16,356 bases of DNA, from the NCBI RefSeq assembly GCF_022376445.1, contig NW_025955651.1, forward strand, positions 1 to 16,356. The letters run 5' to 3'. Shown piece by piece: positions 1 to 9,739 of this stretch; positions within the stretch are counted from its first letter, which is position 1; each line of letters begins with the position of its first letter. The stretch is from Fomitopsis serialis. Lineage: Eukaryota > Basidiomycota > Agaricomycetes > Polyporales > Fomitopsidaceae. A program made the position numbers and the translations under genes. The notes under the pieces are model-generated. The model did no database searches. It was given only the letters and a program-made list of their open reading frames with translations, and was not told the origin of the DNA.

Positions 1-63
1 GACGATCTTGCTGCGCTTCAGCGGTGGGGACGAGAAGTCGGCAGTTACGGGTGAGGTTGCCAT
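1..63 (-). CDS. Possible 5' end of a divergent gene (partial, unidentified)
   Basis: Reading the minus strand from an ATG at 63-61 gives 21 open codons to the window edge, starting MATSPVTADF and ending KRSKIV. The segment is low in complexity and rich in Ser, Pro and Lys, as is common at protein N-termini. It sits head to head with the MTHFR gene at 380, which leaves a divergent promoter of about 316 nt. No domain is visible and I do not recognise the protein. The ATG could equally be a chance codon in a 5' leader, so this is a tentative call. Confidence 0.4.
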   Translation of the reverse strand, partial: MATSPVTADFSSPPLKRSKIV

Positions 64-379
64 AGTGTAAGTTGTCTATCGGGGCTCGTTGTTTAGGCAA
101 TTATGGTGTGTAGAAGAAGGCAACCGTATCAGACAAGAAGTTCGCTCGCTGCCTCTGACGGTGAGCAGGAGATAAGTAGCAGTGGTCGGGGAGGTCGCCG
201 GCGGGAATGACTGCCGCGAGGTACACGATCGGCGGGGTAAATGGAAGCACGTGATGGGCGTGCGGTTTCAATTTCCCGGAGGACTTGAAACCGATTTGAA
301 TGGTCCGGCTCGCACACGACGATGGCTGACTCAAGTCTGACCACCATCGCTCCCTGACCGCGCGTAGACGTGAACATAA
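64..379. promoter_or_regulatory. Probable divergent promoter and 5' leader upstream of MTHFR
   Basis: This gene-free stretch lies between the possible minus-strand start at 63 and the MTHFR ATG at 380. Two motifs stand out. CACGTGA at 248-254 is the core bound by Cbf1-type bHLH factors at sulfur-amino-acid genes in yeast. TGACTCA at 327-333, 46 nt before the ATG, is the canonical Gcn4/CPC1 bZIP site. Both would suit a methionine-pathway gene, but a single match to each short motif is weak evidence. No clear TATA box was seen. Confidence 0.45.
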
Positions 380-2730
380 ATGAAGCTCACCGAGAAGATC
401 GCGAGATATGACAAGGATCGCCCCTGGTTCAGCTTTGAGTTCTTTCCGCCCAAGACAGATCAGGTCCGTGTACCGCGACGTTCGCCAGACTCGCTCCTGA
501 TACGGTAGATGACAGGGATTTGAGAATCTGCTGTCTCGTATAGCTCGCCTGGTCACCCTTGCTCCCCTGGCATTGAGCATAACATGGGGTGCTGGTGGAA
601 ATACAAAACAGAGGAGTCTCGAGCTTGCAGGGATAACTCAATCAGACCATGGTGTCGACACTGTTCTCCACCTGACATGTACCAACATGAAGCAGGGCTT
701 GATTGAAGATGCATTGCGCGTACGTTCGCGTCTCTATCACAATAATCGACATGACGCCGAGGTGTCTTGTCAGGACGCAAAGGCACGTGGGATCGAGACA
801 GTTCTAGCTCTGCGAGGAGGTACGGAGAATGACTGAGTGAGATTGCTCAAGATTGATGTGTTCGTAGATCCTCCCCGTGGTCAAGAACACTGGATACCTA
901 CGGACCCACGCTTCACGCATGCCGTAGACCTTGTTCGTTTCATCAAGTCCACGCCGGAATTTGCGTCCGATTTCTGCGTCGGCGTGGCAGGTCTCTTATC
1001 CTCTCGCACTGTATTGTAGCAATGCTGACAGGCTGTCTATCCAGCTTATCCGGACGGACATCCCGATAAGGAGACCAGCGAGGAAGGAGAGCTAGACTTC
1101 CTGAAGCAGAAGATCGACGCTGGCGGTGATTTCATCATCACACAAATGTTCTACGATGTCGATCGCTTTTTATCCTGGGTCAAGAAAGTGCGGGCGAAAG
1201 GTAGGTAATTCGGTTATCTTCGACGTGACAATGCTTAATTAGTCTAAAGGTATCACAGCACCTATCATCCCGGGCATCATGCCCATTCAAACGTATGCAT
1301 CCTTTCTGCGCATGACAAAATTATGTGGGGCGCGGGTACCTCCGGAGCTCATGGCTGACCTTGTTTCAATACGAGTACGTTAATCAGTTGAGTGAATTGG
1401 CAGTCATTGACTCTGCGGCGCGCGGTAGAACGACGACCAGAAAGTCAAAGATTATGGCGTTGACCTCGCTGTCAAGATGATTCGACAGATAACCGCCAGC
1501 GGTGACATCCGTGGATTGCTCTTCTGCACGCTCAACCTGGAGAAGAGCGTTGTTCGCATCCTGGAGCATCTCCGCTGGGTCGGTGGAAGTTCGAAACCTG
1601 CAAATTACCTCATTACGGTACACCCGATATGTTCTCCTGCATTGATGTCAGTACACCTGACAATTGTGCCAGGATACGCTGGTGGGACCGGATGAACGTT
1701 CTATTACCCCTCATCACGCAGCAGATTCTGCAGCAGTCTCCCTCGCTGTGGCAGGCCCACAGCCTGAGGGCGAGGCTGGCAAGGGCGAACTGAACAATGC
1801 CGTCAGCTGGGACGACTTCCCGAATGGTCGTTTCGGAGACTACAAGAGTCCCGCCTACGGTGAGACTGATCTCTGGGGAAGCTCGTTCCTATCTGTGCGT
1901 GTCTTTTCCTTGACGTTGCTTGTTCAGTCGGGTTAAATCTCCTCGTCAGCGCAACCAAGCACTCGAGCAGTGGGGTAATCCCCGAACACTTGAGGACCTC
2001 ACGACCATGTTTCTCCACCACCTCCATTCCAAGATTGCCACGACACCATTTTCTTCTACCCCCCTCTCTCCCGAGTCCCTCATGATCATTGAACATCTCG
2101 AACGGCTGACAAAGCATGGTTGGTGGACCGTTGGCTCGCAGCCTGCGATCAACGGCGCGAGCTCGGCGGATGAGGTAGTGGGCTGGGGCCCGCGAGGTGG
2201 ATATGTGTATCAAAAGTGCTTCGTAGAATGCTTTGTCGAGCAGAAGGATCTTGAGAGGATTGAGTGCAAGGTCAGAGAGAAGGGTGAAGGGTGGGTTGAT
2301 TACTACGCGGGGAACGTTAAGGTACGAGATATCTATTTCTTGGGTAGGGGGACACTCGACCTCATAGCTTTTGCCAGGGTGAACTGCGCACTACTGTGTC
2401 ACAAGAAGGCAGAAATGCCGTTACATGGGGTATCTTCCCTGGGCAAGAGGTCGCTCAAACGACAATAATCGAGGAGGAATCGTTCCTCTCCTGGAAGGTA
2501 AGGTTGTCTCACATCTACGGTAGTACTTCTCATCAACGGGTGGGATCGTCCAGGACGAGACCTTCGCCATCTGGGAAGAATGGGCGTCGTTTTTTCCTCC
2601 GGACTCCGACGAACGCAAGCTCTTGGACAGTGTGCGGAATGAGCGGTGGTTATTGACACTCATTCATCACGATTACTCGGATCCCTCTGCTCTGTGGTCA
2701 TTCCTGTTCAAAGATGATCCTGTCTTCTAG
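380..2730 (+). CDS. MET13: Methylenetetrahydrofolate reductase, MET13 type (11 exons)
   Basis: This enzyme reduces 5,10-methylene-THF to 5-methyl-THF, the methyl donor for methionine synthase, in the cytosol. My exons are 380-463, 516-719, 774-819, 868-990, 1045-1200, 1250-1374, 1429-1617, 1673-1894, 1950-2321, 2378-2497 and 2554-2730. They total 605 codons plus stop (yeast Met13 is 600 aa) with all phases consistent and introns of 48-56 nt. The N-terminal FAD/folate barrel shows FEFFPPK (catalytic-type Glu about residue 20), ITWGAGG, LHLTCTN, LRGDPP (Asp112), [14 protein letters not shown] and IPGIMPI. A Pro/Ala-rich linker leads to [11 protein letters not shown] and the C-terminal regulatory domain with [11 protein letters not shown] and [19 protein letters not shown] at the start and the ITQMFYDVD and PIIPGIMPI wording favour the Met13 rather than the Met12 branch. 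The least certain junction is 1895/1949: the nearer acceptor would leave a 33-nt intron and an in-frame stop. Confidence 0.93.
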
Positions 2731-2804
2731 TCTGTAATACCAATGTGATTCTGACGGGCGACGCCATTCATACCTGACTATTGTACCGCCTGTCGTAAAA
2801 TGTC

Positions 2805-2841
2805 ACTTACGTGTCGGAAAAAGTGCATCTGACATGTAAGT
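2805..2841. repeat. Imperfect inverted repeat downstream of MTHFR
   Basis: The arms are ACTTACGTGTC (2805-2815) and GACATGTAAGT (2831-2841). They pair over 11 positions with one G-U wobble around a 15-nt A-rich loop. The repeat lies 74 nt past the MTHFR stop, so it would probably be in the 3' UTR of that mRNA. Confidence 0.5.
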
Positions 2842-2855
2842 CCTAGCGAAGCCTT

Positions 2856-3142
2856 ACAGTCGTGTCAAGGCTTATAAGGCACTGCGGGGGATCTGGTAAG
2901 TCGTGATCAGGCAGTGATCAGGCAGCGTAATCACGGTTATGTTCATATCATCACTTCCCCACAGGATCCACCCAAGGCGGCTCGTCTGCCTGACTATTCC
3001 CGCCACAGTTGGAGCTTTGAACGTGACGATCCGCAGGCTGCACAGAATGCAAAAATTTGTCTATGGCCCCCAATCCGCCCATGTGTATTACATGTGTGTG
3101 CGGTGCGACGCGACGCTTGACTTCGTGAACAGTCGTGTCAAG
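2856..3142. repeat. Dispersed 14-nt exact repeat, two copies
   Basis: ACAGTCGTGTCAAG is found at 2856-2869 and again at 3129-3142 in the same orientation. The first copy overlaps a second, longer element at 2863-2882 that recurs with one missing base and one change at 3355-3373. The copies may mark a degraded repeat family. Confidence 0.55.
2903..2924. repeat. 11-bp tandem duplication
   Basis: GTGATCAGGCA occurs twice with no gap (2903-2913 and 2914-2924). This is a small tandem duplication in the non-coding stretch after MTHFR. No function can be read from it. Confidence 0.7.
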
Positions 3143-3793
3143 ATCCCAGTCTAAGTTGGTCTATTGTGCTCACTGATGTGTAAGGATCCGTTGTAAGAGA
3201 ATATGAAATAAGACAAGTGGCGTTAGTTCAGGTAGTGTATGTATCACAGTATGGTAGGACCTGGAGCCTTGCGAGAGCGGGGCGTCCGGGTGGGAGGGTT
3301 TTGTCGCAATTTCTTCCGGTTCCACATATGCCCAGATACGTCCATATCAGATGCTGTCAGGCTGATAAGGCACCGTAAGACGGATATGGGGTGATAAGTA
3401 CCGGATAATGTTTTTTCGATGCACACAATGCAGCCAGAATCCTGACGGTCTTATACGGCCATGTCACTACATGTAGGGCTGGACATGGAAAATTCGATTT
3501 TTCCGACACGCGCAGGTATTCACAAGAGCTTCAGAGGGCGAGTTACTGGTCTCCCGTAGGCAGACTCCAAACGCGACCTCTGAGAGTGGGGGAGGACGGT
3601 CGCATAGCGAGTTACAACAGGCTGAGCGCTGAGCGGTGCGAAACGGGCGCTTGAGGACCCGTTTCTCGATCCTCTGGATACTTACTAACATCGCGAAATA
3701 GGTAGTACAGCTACATGATAGAACAGCATATTTGGACAGCTAGATAGCAAGTGTACATAACATCCGATTAAATACAGCGGAAGTAGCGCTGCA

Positions 3794-6685
3794 TTATATA
3801 TACATCTCCGCGCCGTGCTCAAGCCAATGCAAAGCCTCGCGCGCCTTCTCCCTCACTTCGTCTTCCATAGAAAGGTTCAGCCCCGCTGAATACCTTACTA
3901 TTGGACTCATACTCATCGCACTACCAGCATAGTCGCCGATATGCCGTAAGGTAGAATCGATGCCGACATCATGCAACGCCTTATGGCTGCGTGGGTTCGC
4001 CTTGACGAGCTCGAGGATGCAGCCGACGGCAGGACGCCGAACCTCCACCTTACTGTCCGTGAGGCACTGCTTCAATGCCTCTAGAAGCCGCACGTTGGAA
4101 AGGATATTGTCTTGTCGCGTTGGACTGTTGGCTATGTTAGCCAGTACGCAGATAGCCTAGTAAAGTCAGTATCAATTAGTCAGGTAATACAACTGTTGAG
4201 GATTCCTTCACGTACTTGGTGCAATACATCATCATTTTCCGACTGCATGCCCATCGCTACAAGTCCCAACACGTCACAGCCTAACTCATGGAAGAGTAGT
4301 TCGACATCATCGGTGTTATCCGCTATGTGGCGTGCGACATGGAAGGCCTGCTCCTGAATCGTAGGATCCGGATCCATAAGCAAGCTGCGCGGGACAAAAG
4401 TTAGCATTGTTCGAGTATACAATTGCAGGAATAGACAGACATCGCGAAGTTGTGCCACCCGATGGCATCCATGACTCTGCGTTTCACATCCGAAGAAGCA
4501 TGGTATAGTAGGTTCTTGACGGCCCACAAAGCGTTCAAACGGAGGTTCGAGTCGCCGCGTGAAACAGCTGCACAAGCCTTGGAAGCAGACCTTGGTCTAT
4601 CAATACCTACCGTGACCGCTGTTAATCTGATGTATATTATTAACAGATTCGGTACCCACGTTGCGCAACGGCGAACATTCATTGACAAGGTTGCATACGA
4701 CAGAAGATGCGGCGAATGTGACTTGACGATCTTCATCTTGCTTCTGGAACAGTCTGTACGCCGCCATGCCCACCCCACTATCAACGATGTTCGTGCGCAG
4801 GACAGCGACTGATCGGCTGATCGAGCGCACGCACTGGCACGCAGCGTAACGAACTCCAAGGTGGGGATGCGAAAGCGATACCTGTATCGCTGGTACTAAT
4901 CCAAGTCCATCCGTCACCTGGCAACGGATTTTATCGTGGAAGAGCGAGATCGCCGCAACGGCCATGAAGGCAGCCTTGAGTGAATGCTGTGAGGAGGCGG
5001 ACAAAGCTTTTGCATGGAAGATCGTACCTCTCGGAGACAGGATACGCTCTCGAGCTCGTCTTCTTGCCATTCCGGGCTCTGATCCGTGGGTGTTATGTCC
5101 TTGATGAGCTTTGCGAGCTTGTCAAGGGCTCCACGCTGCTCAGCAATGTCACAGAGTTCCTTCTTGTCTCGTACGAGTCTGTCTACAAAGCCGGTGTAAG
5201 CGAGATCTCGACCACTCTGTCAAACTGTTCCACTTACATAACGTGAAGCACGCTTTCGTCCTCGTGTGCGGCGACTCGGATTCGGACTCGATGCAGTGGT
5301 TGACTGCATACATCACGGTCAACACGGGCGAGTCGTCCACGGCCAATGCATAATTCCCGAATCCTGCCCGTATGATCTGCGTAGCGCTGTAGATGAACGT
5401 CAGGTACTAGCGTGACGCTACGTGAAGCCATGGACTTCTTACCAATGACAAGCAGACAGACGCACTTCTGTGACACGCGACCGACAGAAGGAAAGTATGA
5501 GTGTCAATGTTGCTGAAATCACCGCCGCAGTCAGTGAGTGAATTCGAAGCCTTTGCAAAGATGCATTACCTTCTCGGTCAGGCGATGCTTTCGCCAACCC
5601 TGCCGCAACTGTAGGATTGTCTCGCGCTAAACACGCGACAGCTCCAAGAACAGCTTCTTGCACCTTGGATCGCGGTACTATCAGCGATGATCACCCGGTG
5701 CAGACGGCTGAGCAATACCTTGCTGTCCTTCCTCTGCAACAGAGCTGTCAGCTGGCGCGTCACCCAGCCTCCTTGTCTGCTCGGTGACTTCGTGGCGTCC
5801 AGCTTCTCCCATCCCCGTTTCCCTTTGACCTCTTTCAAACGCTCGACAGGCGGTAGCCAGTCGGCAACAGCAGCCTGGTGCTCCTCATTCCGGACGGCGG
5901 ATCCTAGTAGCTGGGCGATAGGTGTGCTGGTCTGTAGCGAGGGCTCTGTGAGGAGGGGCAAGTAAATGTCTAGGATATCAACCTGATATCAACAGTCAGC
6001 ACTATTCAATTCAAAACGATGTGGCGCTGCTGACGAACGCCGAGGTGGCCCGGGAGGTGATGTAAACAGCGTCTCCTCTGCTCACCCGTTGTCCAGACAG
6101 CCGAGAGTGGGAGCACTCACCTGAAATAGGTAGTCAAGAGCCATCCTGGCTTCGTTCCGTACATCAACCGGAGCATCATTGCGTAGCCCCCATTGCGAAG
6201 GGCCTACAGCATCTGCGATTGCCACCGCAAGAGCTCGCAGTGCACGCGCGAATGCGGCTTTGAGTCTCGGAGGTTCGGTAGGCTGGAAAACCGAGATGGC
6301 GTACAGGAAAGCTTGGTGTGCGTTGAACCTCAAGAGAGTGCGCAGGGCATCCGAGGATCCTGTGAACACTATCATTAGTCGACCTCGACCTCACAAACTT
6401 CGGACGATACGCACCGTAAGACAGGGAGGCGATAACATGCGCTGCCTCTATGCGTACTTCATCGTGCGCAGCCAGAGCCTGGGGGTCCCCCGTGAAGAGT
6501 GGGTTGCCGACGCAGTCTACAAGTCTGGCATGCCATCAATTTGTTTGGATGGCCCACAATAGCTCGGTTACTTACGCAGCTATGAACGTATCATCGTGTG
6601 CCAAGGCAAGTTTGGCCGTTGGGTTGCCAATGACTGAGTTCTTTGCGCGCTTCAGCAGGGCAAGATTTACGGCGTGGACAGTCAT
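3794..6685 (-). CDS. GID5: GID/CTLH ubiquitin ligase armadillo subunit, Gid5 (Vid28)/ARMC8 homologue (12 exons)
   Basis: In yeast this armadillo-repeat scaffold ties substrate receptors such as Gid4 to the GID E3 ligase, which degrades gluconeogenic enzymes. Exons in minus-strand order: 6685-6576, 6524-6415, 6359-6121, 5982-5719, 5663-5570, 5512-5443, 5386-5238, 5182-5028, 4986-4656, 4606-4441, 4384-4216 and 4156-3794. They give 739 aa plus stop with all phases agreeing (human ARMC8 is about 673 aa). The start ATG at 6685-6683 follows an in-frame TAG 15 nt upstream. The N-terminus has LKRAKNSVIGNP (about 11-22), close to the ARMC8 opening helix. Near residues 529-545 LRLNALWAVKNLL matches the ARMC8 signature. 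The C-terminal repeats read AICVLANIA and VRRPAVGCILELVKA. Introns are 41-59 nt except 5983-6120 (138 nt), which may hide a small exon. The boundary at 4655/4607 was chosen by phase. The gene is divergent from ECM15. Confidence 0.9.
5983..6120 (-). other. Longer GID5 intron with a possible 39-nt cassette exon
   Basis: At 138 nt this intron is more than twice the length of its neighbours. It can be split into a 43-nt and a 56-nt GT-AG intron around 6077-6039, a phase-neutral 13-codon stretch without a stop. Skipping it gives DYLFQ joined to VDILDIYLP, which reads like an uninterrupted ARM helix, so I left it out of the main model. Confidence 0.3.
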
Positions 6686-6908
6686 GATGAACGGTTGCTA
6701 TATGGGAGGCGAATGTTCATTGCAGATGTATGTACACAGTACTCGGGCTAGAACAGCCGCTTGGACTGTGGATAGTGGACGCTCAGGAGGTTCAGCCACT
6801 CGTTGAGCGCGATCGAGCGGGCCGACGCGTGAGATGAGATGGGTCGCGCTCCTCCCCTGAACCCCTCGACCTGGTTGACCACACATTCGCCATACTATCA
6901 CCAACAGA
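6686..6908. promoter_or_regulatory. Divergent promoter between GID5 and ECM15
   Basis: These 223 nt separate two start codons on opposite strands and so must hold both promoters. ACGCGT (6825-6830, an MCB-type core) is followed directly by GAGATGAGATGGG, which contains the PAC-like GATGAG core. No TATA box is clear. Both motifs are short and are reported only as seen. Confidence 0.45.
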
Positions 6909-7581
6909 ATGACCCAAGGCGAAGATCTTTACGCCGTAGCAGGTGCGCGGTACTCGGCGTAGTCGACGTCGGCTCCGATGATTGTCCTGCGACGTCTAAC
7001 CACGGGCGGGCAGACTTCTGCTTAGTGCCAATGGGCACAGGAGAGCCATCGGTACGTGATGCACAAGACTGCACTTCCAGCGAAAATCGCAGACTGATGT
7101 GTGACGCGCACGTACATTTGCTGTAGGTCGCTGAGTATGTGGCTGAGTGCGTCAGGGTGCTCGAGAAGACCGGGCTGAAGTTCAAGGTAGGCGTTGGCTT
7201 TCATTCGCCCATTTGAGCCCCGTAGTTTACAAGGAGCCGCGTTGCAGATGCAGTGAGTCATTCGCATGACTATACGACGAGGATGGTGTTCAACTGGCCT
7301 TGCCTCACTTAGCGGGTACGGAACTAATCTAGGTGGGTCACCGCGATCATGCACAACATCTTCACCTTCTCATATCGCAATTGATCACAGAAGGCCCTTG
7401 GTCGACAGTCATGCAAGCTATTCACGATTGCCATGCCGCTGTACACGCCAAGGGTGCTCCTCGCATAGCGACCGACATTCGAATCGGCACTCGCGTGGAC
7501 AAGGAGATTGAGTTTGGTACTGGCAACGATTCGAAGGTCAAGCGCGTCGAAGACATCCTCGCCCGAGACCAGAAAGCCTAA
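6909..7581 (+). CDS. ECM15: MTH1187/YkoF-like (UPF0045) protein, ECM15 homologue (6 exons, two very small)
   Basis: This small ferredoxin-like-fold family (DUF77/UPF0045) includes yeast Ecm15 and bacterial thiamine-binding YkoF relatives; its cellular role is unsettled. Exons: 6909-6942, 7014-7051, 7127-7186, 7248-7252, 7313-7332 and 7391-7581, giving 115 aa plus stop (Ecm15 is 104 aa). Motifs in order: ADFCLVPMGTGEPSV (about 11-25), VLEKTGLKFK, MHGYGTNLEGPW (about 46-57) and RIATDIRIGTRVDK. The first exon was found by phase: its last base G joins AC to give the Asp of ADFCL, which makes the ATG at 6909 the natural start. MHGYGTNLEG can only be built by joining a 5-nt exon (ATGCA) and a 20-nt exon to the last exon. 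Both have good GT-AG borders, and intron lengths are 58-75 nt. The order of motifs matches the family over its full length. Confidence 0.88.
7248..7252 (+). other. 5-nt microexon of ECM15
   Basis: The exon ATGCA has the acceptor TTGCAG before it and the donor GTGAGT after it, with flanking introns of 61 and 60 nt. It supplies Met and two bases of His in MHGYGT. Dropping it shifts the frame, and reading through either intron hits stops. It is therefore required if the gene is functional. Confidence 0.8.
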
Positions 7582-7937
7582 TCATCTCAAGGAGTGGAAA
7601 GTAGAGTGTGTCCGAAGCAAAGTTCGTTGTACCTTGTATGTGTACGCGCTACTTAGCCTGCAGATCGTAGACTTCATGATGTAATGGTAGATGCGCCGTG
7701 GGGGATAAGGCGATCCGCTTGGAATGCGTATAGAGTCAGAACGGTGCCTCGCTGAATGTTTGCTTGCACATTTTTCTCAGCTGGGTGGGAGTGGTTTGAG
7801 AGCGGCGGCCATGGATCGACCGAGCAGTGAAGGTGGCGTGACGATTTTACCCGAAGCGTTTCTCGGCACGCGTCCCGCGTCTTGCCCATTTACCTCTGCC
7901 AGCGACACGACCGCCATCCCCTTTCACTCCTTCCACC
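7582..7937 (+). promoter_or_regulatory. ECM15 3' end and PDA1 promoter/leader
   Basis: These 356 nt between two tandem genes hold the ECM15 3' UTR and the PDA1 promoter. The last 25 nt before the PDA1 start are pyrimidine-rich (CCCCTTTCACTCCTTCC), as is common in leaders of strongly expressed fungal genes, and the start context is CACCATGGC. I saw no further gene or structured RNA here. Confidence 0.5.
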
Positions 7938-9529
7938 ATGGCCTCCCTTGCACGGTTACGGACTGGCATCGCCCGTGCGCGTAAAATTGTGCGTCTCTCT
8001 GAGACTAAATGGATGTGCACACGCTAACACTGGCCGTTCCCAGCCCTTCGCCCGCACCCTTCAGACATCAGCGGACTCAACCACCCTGCAGGAGGATGCG
8101 TCGCACTCCGAGCCCTTCGCGGTCAAGCTCCACGAAGACTCCTTCCACAGCTACAGGACCGAAACTCCCGACCTCGACATGACCGTGACGAAGGAGTCGC
8201 TCCTCAGGATCTACAAGGATATGGCTACTGTCCGTCGCATGGAGCAAGCCGCAGATGCCCTCTACAAGCAGAAGCTTATTCGTGGGTTCTGCCATCTTGC
8301 CATTGGCCAGGTATGTTCATGACCAACTATGCCCGGCTTCAAAGATGTATTTACGCCTGGACGCGATACGATAGGAAGCCGTTTCGGTCGGCATGGCCAA
8401 CTCCCTGACCCCCGACGACAACATCATCTCTTCCTACCGCACACATCCCTTCGCACTGCTGCGCGGCGGCAGCGTCGTCGGTCTCATCGGCGAGCTGCTC
8501 GGCCGTCAGTGTGGTATCTCGAAGGGCAAGGGTGGCTCCATGCACGTCTTCACGGAGTCTTTCCAGGGTGGGCATGGTATCGTCGGCGCACAGGTCCCGC
8601 TTGGCGCGGGCCTGGCGTTCGCGGCTAAGTACTTGGAGAAGCCCGTCGCGACGTACACCATGTATGGTGACGGTGCGAGCAACCAGGGTCAGGTGTTCGA
8701 GTCGTTCAACATGGTGTGTCTGGAGAAAGCTCTGCAACTTGCTGGGGCGCTGACGTGGATATGTGAATGTAGGCGAAGTTGTGGAACCTGCCGTGTATCT
8801 TCGTCTGCGAGAACAACAAGTACGGTATGGGTACTTCCGCGGAGCGTAGCTCGTCCAACACCCAGTACTACACTCGTGGTGACTTGATCCCGGGTATCCA
8901 GGTCAGTCCAGTTTGCATCCTCGGGCGACGCGTCTGACGTCTCTTTCAGTGCAATGGTATGGATGTCCTTGCGGTCATGAAGGCCGTTCAGCACACCAAG
9001 GACTGGGTGGTGAACGGCAATGGACCCATTCTCCTGGAGTTTGTTACCTACCGTTACGGTGGTCACTCGTGCGTCTGCTTGCACTCTTTGAGTGAACATT
9101 GACCTCATCTTACACTCCCTTGTTTACAGGATGTCCGATCCTGGAACGACCTACCGTACCCGTGACGAGGTCCAGCGCATGCGTAGCACGCACGATCCCA
9201 TTCGCGGTCTCCAGCGCTACATTGAGGAGTGGGGTCTTGCGAACGAGGAGGACATGAAGGTCTGTCGAGACGTTTTGCGCCTTGACTGAGCCCCTAACTG
9301 AATGCGTGGTGCAGAAAATCGACAAGCAGGCGAAGGCGGATGTCGACGCTGCTGTTGAGGAGGCGAAGGCTTCGCCATTCCCTGAGGAAGACAAGATGTG
9401 GACCGACATCTACGCCAAGGGCACCGAGCCCCCGTTCATGCGCGGTCGCGAGCGGGAGGAGGTAAGCACAGTCCATCGGTGTCATCCGATATTCGTCGCT
9501 GACCGTCATGGCAGATCCACGTCTATTGA
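7938..9529 (+). CDS. PDA1: Pyruvate dehydrogenase E1 alpha subunit, mitochondrial (8 exons)
   Basis: With E1-beta this thiamine-diphosphate enzyme decarboxylates pyruvate in the mitochondrial PDH complex. Exons: 7938-7988, 8044-8310, 8375-8713, 8773-8901, 8950-9068, 9130-9259, 9315-9461 and 9515-9529, giving 398 aa plus stop, all phases consistent and introns of 48-64 nt. The Arg-rich first exon ([12 protein letters not shown]) looks like a matrix-targeting presequence. The thiamine site GDGASNQGQ starts near residue 204 and the paired Asn lies in [10 protein letters not shown] (about 231-240). YRYGGHSMSDPG (about 296-307) carries the serine equivalent to the main regulatory phosphorylation site 1 of animal E1-alpha; the site-2 position is Thr here. 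The protein ends EEIHVY, as expected. The last exon codes only four residues. The Kozak-like CACCATGGC supports the start. Confidence 0.96.
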
Positions 9530-9739
9530 TTGGCACGATGGTGGAGGTGATCTGGGTCGGTCGTCGTTATGTTGTCGTTATTATGGTACAGTAATATAGA
9601 TGCCATGTGCTAGTCTTGGACTCTTCGCGTGCATCCTTCCGGCTAGCGAGGCATTGCCTGCGATTCTTGAAGCCTGGTGTGGCACGGCCGGATAATTTTC
9701 AGTGGAGTGCGATAGTGTAGTGGTTATTATGGTTGGATG
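9530..9739. other. Short convergent gap between PDA1 and COA1
   Basis: These 210 nt must hold both 3' UTRs of the tail-to-tail genes. No gene, strong hairpin or repeat was recognised. Transcripts running past their stops could overlap here. Confidence 0.5.

Larger units (their letters stand above)
2731..3793. other. Gene-free stretch between the convergent MTHFR and GID5 genes, with short repeats
   Basis: About 1.06 kb separates the two stop codons, far more than between the other convergent pair in the window (PDA1/COA1, 210 nt). Both 3' UTRs must lie here. The open frames inside (for example 2914-3120, 2939-3154 and 3467-3691) are short, overlap one another, lack recognisable domains and have no splice-joined partners, so I do not call genes. 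The stretch holds an imperfect inverted repeat (2805-2841), an 11-bp tandem duplication (2903-2924), a 14-nt exact repeat (2856-2869 and 3129-3142) and a related 20-nt element (2863-2882 and 3355-3373). It may be a decayed insertion or an unannotated non-coding transcript. Nothing proves either. Confidence 0.55.

Noticed and set aside
2914..3154. Two overlapping small open frames (68 and 71 codons) after MTHFR
   Set aside because: They overlap in different frames, have no recognisable motif, no splice-joined partner and no convincing start context.
3459..3488. CCATGTC/GACATGG inverted repeat with a CTACATGTAG palindrome inside
   Set aside because: Seven pairs with a 16-nt loop are easily expected by chance in 1 kb and no flanking duplication or gene supports an element.
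4541..4555. GGTTCGAGTC-like tRNA B-box sequence
   Set aside because: It lies inside the GID5 coding exon that encodes LRLNALWAV, and no A box, acceptor stem or cloverleaf could be placed around it.
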